A stretch of 64,000 nucleotides of DNA from Neoceratodus forsteri (Eukaryota; Chordata; Ceratodontiformes; Ceratodontidae). Position 1 is the first letter of the stretch, and each line of letters begins with the position of its first letter. The notes beneath the pieces are model-generated. The model worked only from the letters and a program-made list of their open reading frames with translations. It ran no database searches and was not told the origin of the DNA. Below are positions 10,919 to 20,220 of the stretch, in pieces. The translations under genes were made by a program, and so were the position numbers. The stretch lies in assembly GCA_016271365.2 (NCBI GenBank), contig CM057449.1:1562048501-1562112500 (forward strand). The letters run 5' to 3'.

Positions 10919-12660
10919 ATGAATCAGCAGTATAAGGCAAGTTTTAAAAGATGCATGTCTTCACTGTGTCCTTCACAGATGACCACAATTTCTGAGTTCA
11001 CCGTTAGGGGCTGGACCATGATATCAACACAGATGCAGTGGGAGGGCACATATCCATTTCTGGACAACCTTTTGATGCAACTTCCCTCCTTTCATGACCC
11101 TCCTATTAACACTGTTACTGGACCCTACAGTGCATGCCTCAGTGAGGCCAGCTTCCTGCCTGCAGTGTCTAAAATGCTGACTGTAGGTATGTGGTTCCAT
11201 CTGAAGGGGTTTGTGCTTTCTTGAAGCACCCTTTTTCTAAGGAGGGTAGTCTCAAGACACAGTCTTCAGCCAGGCTGAGTCCCACTAGCATTCTTCTTGC
11301 ACATCCAGACGAGAAATCAAAGAAGCTAGATCAGATTGGATGTGAAGTTTACTCGTCTGCAACCCTATGTATTAGAAAAGGGAGTTGTGCTGCCTGTCTG
11401 GCACACTATAGCCATGACTTTTTCACTCATCTGAAGCCACTTTGGCCCTTTTTCCTGAAGAGCATCAAGGGGACCTAACATTAATGACATGGGGCATCAG
11501 ATAGCCGAGGTGTAGTTGCAAACAGCACTGGACCTGGCAGACTGCTCTTCATGGACAGTGGCAGCTGTAGTCACCCTCTGCTGTAAGGCCTTGCTTCAGA
11601 TGCGCTCCTCCTCTCCCAAGATGCAGCAGAATGTTATATAGTGGCCGTTCCAAGGGAGGAACCTCTTTGGTTCATGGGCGGAGAGCCTCTTAAGTAAGTT
11701 CAAAGAATTTAATAAGCCTTATAGTCTGTTTCCTCTCTAACTCACGAGAACAAAGCCTCAATAGAAAGAGTAAGGCTGTTGCTCTTTTCATGGCTCTTTT
11801 TTCCCCACAGCAATAACAGTGGTAGTAGTAGTAGCATGCTCTGAAACCCTTCTACAGCGAAGGATCCGAACAGTGCAGTTGTAAGGACAAAAGTGTTGGC
11901 TACTGGGGCCAGGGCTTTGGCTACACAGGTAAATCCAATGAATAACTTGCCTGAAGAACCAGTCCACTCCCCAACACTTTGTCCCTGCTGCATCTTCCAC
12001 TTAGGAGTCAGCTGGATTCGAAACACTTTTGACATAGTGGTCTGCAGTATCTTTGGATAGGTAGCTCATGGAAATAACGGTAGATGATCTCTCTGGAATG
12101 TCAGACTGTACCCCCAAACCAATCCCTTGCACCTCTCAGAAACATGCATTTAAAGGATTTGCCAAAGAGAACTGCAGGTGAAAGTTCAGAAACTCCTCTC
12201 TTTGCAGGCAATACTGTCTCAGAAAGTTAGGCTCAGCAGGGGTTTGTGTCACTATACTTCCTAGTTGCCAAGCAGATGCAGAGACGGCGTTCTGTCTTGG
12301 ACTCCAGATCCACAGTCGCTACATGTGAAACATAGAAAGTTTAGTATGGTCACACTAAATCAGATCATTCTGTCTGCGGAGTAAGGGGTATGGTTCTGTG
12401 CCATGGACCTTGAGGATGCATACTTCGGTTTTCTGGTTCAGCACCTCACAGACAGTTTCTCTGGCTCAGAATGAAGGACCACCTGTATCAGTTCCTTGTA
12501 GTGCCTTCCAGTTTGTCTTCTGCTGCAAGGGTGTTCACCAAGTGTCTCTCTGTAGTGGCAGCATTACTTCATTGCAGGAGTTGAAGGTACTCCCCTAACT
12601 TGATGGTTGGCTTATAACAGAACAGTTGTTTTTATAGGTGGAAGAAGATGAAATAATGAA
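10919..12660 (+). pseudogene. Old DIRS element, gag-like and RT remnant (5' half)
   Basis: The reading frames are heavily decayed, but two blocks are recognisable by comparison with the DIRS elements further right. The gag-like block near 11191-11680 has LAHPDEKSKKLDQIG, comparable with INAAHDRSAQPKHLSS..SRQLDQFG at 59660-59760. It is followed by a degenerate LPFEGRNLFGSWAE block near 11640-11690. The RT block at 12395-12620 contains a motif A remnant (LRMHTSVFWF in one frame, DLEDAYFGFLVQHL in another), a motif B remnant in mixed frames, and LDGWLI near the motif C position. The element is cut at about 12660 by CR1-b and resumes at 27830. It is certainly DIRS-like in order, but too mutated for residue-level statements. 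Confidence 0.62.
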
Positions 12661-12666
12661 ATAAAA

Positions 12667-14084
12667 TTCCGGAGCTAGAGGCCGTCGTGGCAGAGGCTAG
12701 CCTGGATATTGTGGCCATTACAGAGTCGTGGAGCACTGAAAACCATGACTGGGACATGCCCGTACCAGGCTATACTCTGTTCAGGAAGGACCGGGTGAAA
12801 AGGAAAGGAGGAGGTGTGGTGCTTTATGTGAGGGAAAGTATAAAAGCGACAGAGATGCAAGGGGAGGCAAAGGACCTACGGGTCACCCTGGAGATGGGGA
12901 ATGGGGCTACTATTCGCACTGGAGTGATTTATAGACCTCCAGGATAGGGGTAGGAATAAGATCAGTTATTGGTGGAAGCCATTGGCAAGATGGCAGAAAA
13001 GGGGGATGTGCTACTGGTTGGGGACTACAGCCTGCCAGATGTAGATTGGAGCCTCCCAGCAGCATTTTCAGCTAGATGCAGGGACATCCTGAACTGTCTG
13101 CTAAGGGCGTTCCTCAGGCAACTAGTCAGTGAATCCACTCATGATAGAGCAATACTGGATGTGGTGCTTACTACCAGGGACAGTATTGCAGACATCAAGG
13201 TGGGAGGCCCTGGATGGGATGGAGGAACAGGGGGCAAAACTAAAAGGGAGCATAGTAAAGGCAACAGACCTCTGCATCCAACAAGTGAGTAAAAGCAAGA
13301 GCAAAAAGAGTCTGTTGTGGTTCTCTAAAGAGATGGCTGAAAAGGTAAAGAGCAAAAGAATAACATTCAGAAGATATAAGAAGACACAAAGGCAGAAGGA
13401 TAGGGAGGTGTACCAGGGAAACGGAAAGAAGTAGAGAAAAGTAGTAAGGAGCTAAACTGAAGAGAAAGTATCTCAGCAGGTAAAGAAAGGGAGCAAGACA
13501 GTTTTTAGGTATATAAATGAAAAGAGGAAGACCAGGGGTGGGATTGTAAGGATGAAAAGGGAAGGGGGAGAAGGTGTAGAGAGGGGCCAGGAAAAGGCAG
13601 ACATCCTGAACAAATACTTTTGTTTAGTGTTCACAGAGAAAGAAGAATGGGAGGGGCCACAGAAAAGTAACAGAAGCTTTGGAGGGAGAGAGGTGGGCAC
13701 AAGTCCTTTTTTGGAGGAGAGAGTCCTGAAGGGACTCGATAATCTGAAGGGGGACAAAGCAATGGGGCCAGATGGGGTACATGCAAGGGTATTGAGGGAT
13801 CTCAGGGAGATACTGGTTGCACCTCTGACACTCCTGTTTTACAGCTCACTGGAAACAGGAGTGGTTCTGGAGCACTGAAGGAGGGCGGATGTAGTCCCAC
13901 AGTACGAAAGTGGTAGCAGGGAAGATGCTCTCAATTATAGGCCAGTCAACCTGATATTGGTGGTGGGAAAGTTAATGGAATCACTACTGAAGGAAAGGAT
14001 TGTGGAATATCTTGAATCCAGTGGGTTACAAGACGCAAGGCAGAATGGGTTCACAGGGGGTTGGGAGTCATGTAAAATGAATCT
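12667..14084 (+). mobile_element. CR1-b, 5' part (inserted in the old DIRS)
   Basis: This is a plus-strand CR1 starting in the AP endonuclease. At 14075-14084 the word aaatgaatct marks the place where LINE-B inserted; the same word occurs at 26603-26612, where the CR1 continues in register. The 5' truncation point (about 12667) abuts the DIRS RT remnant. Confidence 0.86.
12687..14070 (+). pseudogene. CR1-b ORF2: AP endonuclease and RT N-terminal part
   Basis: 12687-12947 encodes the endonuclease start (LDIVAITESWSTENHDWD, GGGVVLYVRES, VIYRPPG). 12969-13292 continues with DVLLVGDYSLPDVDWS (normally GDFNLP). 13129-13434 in another frame is the linker (KSKSKKSLLWFSKEMAEKVK). 13552-13878 reaches the RT with LKGDKAMGPDGVHARVLRDL, and 13957-14070 with VVGKLMESLLKERIVEYLES and NGF. 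Several frameshifts are present. The rest of the RT is at 26612-27829. Confidence 0.83.
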
Positions 14085-14339
14085 CCACCTACTCCTGCAA
14101 GGTAATTTGTCCAAACTCACTGGCACAGTGCCATCTTGCCTCGGAGTGTTTTCCAGCTGCGATATACCACATGGTCTGGGGATGCAGTTGGCACACTGCT
14201 ACTGAGAGAATATTAATATTGGTCCTTTAAAGATCCCTTTAAGGAGCGCTAGCTCGTCTTTACTGAATTATTGCTATTGTAGTATACAGTCATTTTGCTC
14301 TGTTTTTCTCAGTACTAGTATTGTATTTAGCTAGCTCTA

Positions 14340-15044
14340 CTAATGTGCTGCAACACCTGAATCCATATCTTCAACCTGGATACCCGCTCTTAAACATCTC
14401 TGACTCCCTTACCTGAGTCCATATCCTCAACCCGGATACCCCCTCTTCTGTCTGAGCTTTTCTACTGTTTTACCTACCCTGGACCCCCACCTGCCATCCC
14501 TTCCCACCACCCCTCTCAGCTCCTCCAGCTCCTCCCCTCCACCGTGCCCCCCAACACCTCCCTTTCCACCCCTCTCCCTCCAAATATTCTCCTTCTCCCA
14601 GTTCCTTTCTCTCTCCCCCTCTCTCTCTCTCTCTGTAATCTACCCCTCATTTGCACTCTCCCCCCTTTCTTTCTCCTACCCTTTCCGATACTCTACCTTG
14701 ACAGGCCCCACCGGGGCAGTTATGCTGCACGTTGCTAATTGGGAAACCTCGTTCGCATTATCCCCCTTTTTTGCTCCTACCCTTTCCAATACTCTACCTT
14801 GACAGGCCCCCCCGGAGCAGCTATGCCATATGTTGCTAATTGGGAATCTCCTCCCGCTGTTTAATTTCAGTTGTCTAGGCTACTCAAATGTACTATTTAT
14901 CTGTATTCTGTATTATATAGCAATCTTGTTTTGTGTTAGCTGTCAAGTTTTTGTTATGTCTCTGCTGTTTACATCCTGACGTGGAACCTTTGTAAAAGAG
15001 TGTATACTCAAAGGTTATATCTGAATTACCAAATAAATAAAATG
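14340..15044 (+). mobile_element. LINE 3' UTR fragment with a 101-bp internal duplication
   Basis: This ends with the same GTGGAACCTTTGTAAAAGAG..TATACTCAAAGG..AAATAAATAAAAT tail as 10693-10764. The block starting ctcctacccttt is present twice, at 14673 and 14774 (period 101 bp), with gacaggcccc..ggagcagctatg..gttgctaattggga in both. C/T-rich sequence upstream resembles the LINE-C 3' UTR near 25.45-25.6 kb. It is a truncated copy inside the 5' region of LINE-B; the left edge is approximate. Confidence 0.6.
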
Positions 15045-15831
15045 TAGTGAGTTTTGCCTGCAGGTACTAGTTGTGTGACATTGTAACCTGCAGTACAACA
15101 TAGTTACAGTGTGATCTGTAGTTTTTCAGCATTACCTTGTAGTTCAGTGGCTTTTGTGTGGTTTTGAACTGATTTTAGCTCAAGCTGGACAGTGTGTCGG
15201 CTTCCAGGCTCAAATCCCATCCCCCCCAACCTGGGAGAGAACCTGTAAGGTGTCTCTGGTCACCAGCCGCTCGTGGCCACCCTCCCGTGCTCAGGTTACC
15301 TTTCAGTGTTTCCTCCCCCACCCTGTACTATTATTTAATCCCTCTTCTCTCTATTTCCACAGTCTCTCCCTCCCAGCTCCTGCCCGTGAAGCTGCGCCAT
15401 CCAGCCCTAGGGGCGTTTGGGGGCAACCACAGCGCTAGAGAGCTCCCCATCCCCACACCAGACTGCTCCCACAACCTTCTGCTGTAGGTGCCGTGCTGCA
15501 TGCGGCACCTGTACAGACTACTCTCCCACCTGCCCCACCACCCTCCCACCCAGGGGTGGTCCCAGCTTTAAACTCTCCAGAACCTTACTTTTACACCTTC
15601 CTTTGCACTCCCAGTGGTATCGCCCGCCTGGCCCCTGCACCATCAATTTAGGCCACCTCCTAGTCAAACTTTCATCCTGTCCTGCGCCTCATCTTCCAAA
15701 GAAACCACTTTTTGCCTACCTCCTATTTCTTCAGCCTCAGTAGCTCTGTCTCGGCGGTCCTTGCCACTCTACTACACCATCTGACCGCCATTTTTAACCT
15801 CTACCCCCACTTGTAGTAGTCTCCCTACTCC

Positions 15832-15912
15832 TTCCCACAGTGGGTATCGAACCTCCCATTCCTGGGCGCTACCAAAGTCAGGTGCTTTAACCTCTAAGCC
15901 ACCACCTGTCTT
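15832..15912 (-). repeat. tRNA-like sequence (SINE head or pol III promoter remnant)
   Basis: On the minus strand, TGGCTTAGAGGTTAAAG looks like a box A and GGTTCGATACCC is a near-canonical box B, about 40 bases apart, as in tRNAs and tRNA-derived SINEs. I cannot fold a clean acceptor and T arm, so I do not call a functional tRNA. It lies in the 5' leader of LINE-B. Confidence 0.5.
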
Positions 15913-15942
15913 GCTACTTTAGCTGGTTGCCATTTACTCCCA

Positions 15943-18880
15943 ATGAAGCTGGCTGTGCTCCTTCTGCTGGCTGCCTCACTGCTTTGCACTCTACTCTTAG
16001 TGGATCTTGGTGCTTCTATACTTGCCATAGACCAAGAACACCTAGCTCGTTGTACTCCCTTCTTCCGCCCTGATGTACCCCACTGTCCAACTGCCATATG
16101 GGAGGGCACCTCCATGGATCTCACAATTTATACCTTTCTCGCCAAACCGAACGGTCGCTGTTTCGGCTACCTCCTATTCTCTGCCACTATCAGCCTCCCC
16201 TCCTTGTCTGGCCCCTACAATCTGTTCCTCTTCCTGCTACTTTTAGCAGGAGATATTGAAAGGAATCCTCTTCCTACTACTTTTAGCAGGAGATATTGAA
16301 AGGAATCCTGGCCCCCCCTAACACCAATATTGACCATTCAAATACTATATGGAACACCTCCACCGGATTGAAATTTGCCCACATATACCTCCATAGCCTC
16401 CTCTCGAAATTTACTGACCTTGAACCCTGGGTGACTATAATCCACATGTACTTGGCATCTCTGAAACATGGCTGAAACCCCATCTCGCCGATGCTGCCTA
16501 TTACATACATGGGTACTCCCTGCTGAGGCATGACAGGCGTGGCAAAAAGAGAGGTAGAGGGGTGACTCTCTGTATTAGTGAGCCTCTCTCTGCCGTCCCC
16601 GTCCTCCAGTACGACCCTAGCTCCCCCAGTGAATGGCTCCTAGTGGAGCTGACCATCGGATCCACTAAAAATAATCTATGTGGGGTGCTGCCATAGCCCT
16701 CCTCTAAGAAGCACCACAGGTCTCACCACCCACCTTGAAGGGTTGGGTAGCCTCTCCCCTCAAGGGACACTATCCTTCTTGGGGATTTTAATCTAAATTG
16801 GCTCTTTGCTCAGGAGCCTGACTACTTTAACCATCTAAAACTTCACAGTCTTATCCAAATTATTACCATCCCCACTAGGCTCAACTCGAGTACCCAAAAC
16901 CACACTCCTCGACTGGGTTGTCACCAACAGGGAGGAAAAGGTGCTCCTATCGGGGATGCTATTGGATGCCATCAGCGACCACTCCCCCACCTACATGGTC
17001 TGGGCCACAAAGACCAAGCGCCCCACCAATGCCCTCTTTCTGGAATTTTAATCACCCAGATATTCCCACCCTCCTTGATGATGTTAGGCAAATAAACTGG
17101 TCGACCCTCTACTCCCTCTCTGACATGTCTGAGGCAGAGAGTTTTTTCACTACTGCACTCCTCCAAATCCAAAATCAGCATTTCCCCCTAACTACTCTGC
17201 GAGTTAAAGGTGGCTGTACTTGATGGGTCACCAAAGACCTCTTGGCCATGATGAGGGACCGGGATAAACTGTGGTTGGCTTATAAAACGGCCCCCTCCCC
17301 TGCCCGCTGGAATGAATACAGGTGTCTACGGAACCAGTGCAAACAGTTTGCCCTGGCCCAAAAGCACGCTTTCTTTCAGAGCTGACAAAGGGACAGCCTC
17401 GGGGATCTGCACCGTTTCTGGGGCACAATCAGTTAGTTCCTTAACCCACATACTCATAGCTCTGTCATCCACTTAGACACCCCCTCTAGCAGGCTGACTG
17501 ATCCTGTTGAGGTTGCCTAGGCTTTTAATAAAAAGTTCATGGATCTGTCTGCTCATCTTAGCAAGCTACCTTCTCAGGCGCTCTCTAGCCCCAGGCCTGA
17601 TCCTGTTGATCATCCCCCTACACCTTCTCCCAACCTCCTCCCCACTTCTATTTCTGAACTGTCAGCACCAAACTACTAAAGAGCCTGCCAAACCGGGGAA
17701 GCCCGGTCAGGGATGTTCTTTTTCCAGCAATGCTCAGACTTATTTTCCCTGCCATCCTAAAACCACTCACCTTCCTCTTTAACCTGGCATTGACAATCTC
17801 CTCAATGCCTAGTACCTGGAAGCATGCCAGGGTGGTCCCAATTTTTAAAACTGGTGGCCCCCCTATCCACAGACAACTATTGACCCTGCTCCCCCCACCT
17901 CAGCAAGCTCCTGGAAAGGATTGTCCACCGACAACTGTTCACCACGTCAACAAGCAGAATCTGATGTCCAGACAGCAGCATGTCTTCCATAAGCACCACT
18001 CCACCTCATCTGCACTAGCCCTGTTTACTAACCACATTCACAGGAATGTGGACCTAGGGAGAGCAGCAGGTGCTGTCTTTGTTGACCTGTCCAAACTTTT
18101 GACACCCCTGGTTGCTCTCCTCCCTCTGCAATCTTGGTTGTTCCTCTGAGACCAAACGGTGGTTCAAAAATTACCTCTCCCATAGATCCCAACTGTATGT
18201 ATAGGTCCCACCACCTCACCTACCCTCCCAGTTACCACAGTTGTACCACAGGGCTCCATCCTGGGCCCGCTTCTGTTCTTGCTGTTTATAAACTCGCTCC
18301 CCTCTGACGGTCTTACTTGTGATGCCCTGTTGAATGCGGACAACCTCGTCCTCTACTCTAGCGACAAGGCTCTAGAGAACATATCCCCGGTCTTAACCCG
18401 AAACTACATTTGTTTGCAATCCTGGTTCGAATTGCATCGTCTACTTGTCAATGTAAATAAAACCAAAGCCATGCTCTGGGCGTAACCCTGTACCCCTCCC
18501 TCTCCTTCACGGACCACGTCACCTCCATCATACATCGGTTAAAACCAGAAACTTGGGCAGCCTACTGACTAAAGCTGTTCCTGACCAGGGAAGCCGGATT
18601 AGCCATTGCCCAAGGCAACTCATTACCCATTATTGACTATTGCTCCCCATTTACTCACGCATGTCCTCGGCCCTGCGTGCACGTCTCTGCTCGACATATA
18701 ACAACATCTGTCACTTCGCTGTCCTGGCACCTTACTCCACCCACCACTGTCACCTCTGGACTGGCTCCCACTCCCCCACAGATTTGACCATGCACTGGGC
18801 TGTATTATTAACAGCACCGTCAGATGCGGTGATGCCTCCCCGTATGTATCTCTACCCAAGGCCCATGCTCCTTCAAGATG
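15943..18880 (+). pseudogene. LINE-B ORF: 2A-motif leader, AP endonuclease, reverse transcriptase (broken)
   Basis: 15943-16299 encodes a leader with hydrophobic runs ending LFLFLLLLAGDIERNPLP. A 40-bp tandem duplication (16228 and 16268) repeats this motif one frame over, where it reads GDIERNPGP (NPGP at 16304-16315). This is a typical 2A-like sequence. The endonuclease follows in changing frames; 16918-17223 is recognisable by TLLDWVVTN and DAISDHSPTY. RT pieces: VVPIFKTGGPP (from 17830), HHSTSSALALF, motif A FVDLSK (about 18079-18096), GSILGPLLFLLFINSLP (18250-18300), and a motif C position reading LLNADNLVLYS instead of YADD. Not functional. Confidence 0.75.
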
Positions 18881-18888
18881 CTGGCGTG

Positions 18889-19479
18889 GTGCCGGCCTGG
18901 TGGCACTGAGGGTGGAGGTGCTGGACGTCACGCCGGCGACCCGAGTTCGGGATCGAGCTCTGGTGCCGGGCGTCGGCAGGGGAGGGACTGTATTGAGCAC
19001 CCACTGGGCTGCTCTCCTGTCCCAGGGTGGGAGGACATTGGGGAGCTCTGCGCTCTGGCGGCCCCTGGTGGAGACTGGGGGCGCTGCAGTGCTATGGAGC
19101 TGCACGTAATGGCGTGCCTGGCAGCTGGCAGGGTTGCCGCGCACTGCCAAGCGTCGAGGTGCACACGCAGGGATGGGGCGGGCGTAACAGAACATGGGAA
19201 ACCCGGTTCCAGGTGTGGCGACAGCACCAATCCCCATGTCCATGACCGGGTCCAACTCGGCAGGCTTTCACAGACCCTGCGCCCAGAGGCCCGTCCGCAG
19301 CTGGAGTCTACAAAAAGCCCAAGGATGGGCGCCCCACCCCGGAGGGCTTAAGCTGGGGTGCCAGCTGTGAGGCAGGCGAAGGAGAGGAAGGTTGGTCTGG
19401 GGACTTCAAGCAGGACAGGACAAAGGTTGGATGCCTGAGAGGCTCCTGGATCCGTGACCGGAGGAAAAAGAGTCGGGGG
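18889..19479 (+). mobile_element. 591-bp SINE-like insert in LINE-B with a 13-bp target duplication
   Basis: The word agatgctggcgtg flanks the insert at 18876-18888 and 19480-19492, and LINE-B coding sequence is continuous if one copy is removed. The insert is GC- and CpG-rich. Its left end (18889-19030) has a box A-like GTGGCACTGAGGG and a box B-like CGAGTTCGGGATC, and is the reverse complement of the ends of the inserts at 2620-2766 and 39790-39951. The 210-residue minus-strand ORF over it is an artefact of GC-rich sequence. Confidence 0.72.
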
Positions 19480-19492
19480 AGATGCTGGCGTG

Positions 19493-19685
19493 CATCCTCA
19501 TTCCCCCCCCATGGAAATCCGATAGTCTCTACTGCTATGGGGGGGGAAAGCATTATCTGTCGCTGCTCCCACTTTGCGGAACAGTCTCCCTGCACCCATC
19601 CGCTCCCTGGACACCCATAACAAGTCAAAGGTACATCTCAAATCCTAGCTGCTAGATACCCGGACCACTGCATCTACTAGAAAAC
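19493..19685 (+). pseudogene. LINE-B ORF2 C-terminal end
   Basis: After the 591-bp insert the LINE reading resumes with a degraded (FR)NSLPAPIRSLDTHNKSK-like block and LLDTRTTAST (19570-19680). This is the usual last block of ORF2 in this LINE group. LINE-C endonuclease sequence begins immediately after. Confidence 0.65.
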
Positions 19686-19823
19686 TAGAAGATTGTGTCC
19701 ATAAACATCGGTAGCCTCCTAGCCAAGCTGACACAGTTTGAGGCCTGGGTAGCACATAATCAGCCAGATGTCATTGCACTGAGTGAAACCTGGCTCTCTA
19801 GGCGTACAACCAACTCGGTAGTC
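19686..19823 (+). mobile_element. LINE-C, first piece (endonuclease start)
   Basis: The encoded piece, IVSINIGSLLAKLTQFEAWVAHNQP then DVIALSETWLSRRTTNSV, is the N-terminal AP endonuclease block of an APE-type LINE. It is cut after gtagtc (19818-19823). The same six bases at 22671-22676 precede VSIPGYNMHRLDRTGKRGGG, its continuation. Confidence 0.82.
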
Positions 19824-20220
19824 GCACATCGCACATCTTCTTGACCTGAAAGAACACTACTACTTTATTCAGCTGTGAGCTGTGTGGGAAATTCTATATA
19901 GCACTTGATATGTGCAACAACGTGCACTTTTGCTCAATTCTGTGGGAGGTGAAACTAACTACCCTTGGTAATTGCTTTTTATTTACATATTTATTTAGTG
20001 TTTAACCAAGAAGGGGCTTGCAAACTCTGTTTATCTTGTGAGTAACTTCAGAAGGATTTAAATACTGCATTTGGGTAGACCCTTGGAGGTAGCTAGATTG
20101 TCTACTAGGATCTTCTGACAGTTAAACTATTTTTAAATAAATTACAAGTGGCTGAGGAGTGAATAAGGAGCTTGCAAACTCTGCTTATCTTGGAAGTAAC
20201 TTCACAAGGGTTTGAATACT
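19824..20220 (+). other. Non-CR1 segment joined to the 5' end of CR1-c
   Basis: It lies inside the gtagtc-bounded insertion but does not match CR1 coding sequence. It contains a degenerate tandem repeat: gcttgcaaactctg occurs at 20016 and 20170 (period 154 bp) with flanking similarity (ttatcttg..agtaacttca). The last copy runs straight into CR1 at 20221. It could be an unusual CR1 leader, a template switch, or a separate older insertion. Confidence 0.5.

Larger units (their letters stand above)
15045..18888 (+). mobile_element. LINE-B, main part (2A-type LINE)
   Basis: This is a plus-strand APE-type LINE inserted into CR1-b. The whole insertion spans about 14085-26602 and is bounded by aaatgaatct on both sides. 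A 5' leader (15045-15940) is followed by the 2A-motif region, endonuclease and RT. A 591-bp insert begins at 18889; LINE-B resumes at 19480 and its ORF end is reached at about 19685, where LINE-C begins. Confidence 0.75.

Noticed and set aside
15832..15912. A functional tRNA gene
   Set aside because: Box A and B are present, but acceptor and T stems do not pair well; a SINE or promoter remnant is more likely.
18623..19255. 210-residue minus-strand ORF
   Set aside because: It overlaps the GC-rich SINE-like insert and the flanking LINE-B in antisense; it is Pro/Arg/Ala-rich and crosses the insertion boundary, so it is a composition artefact.
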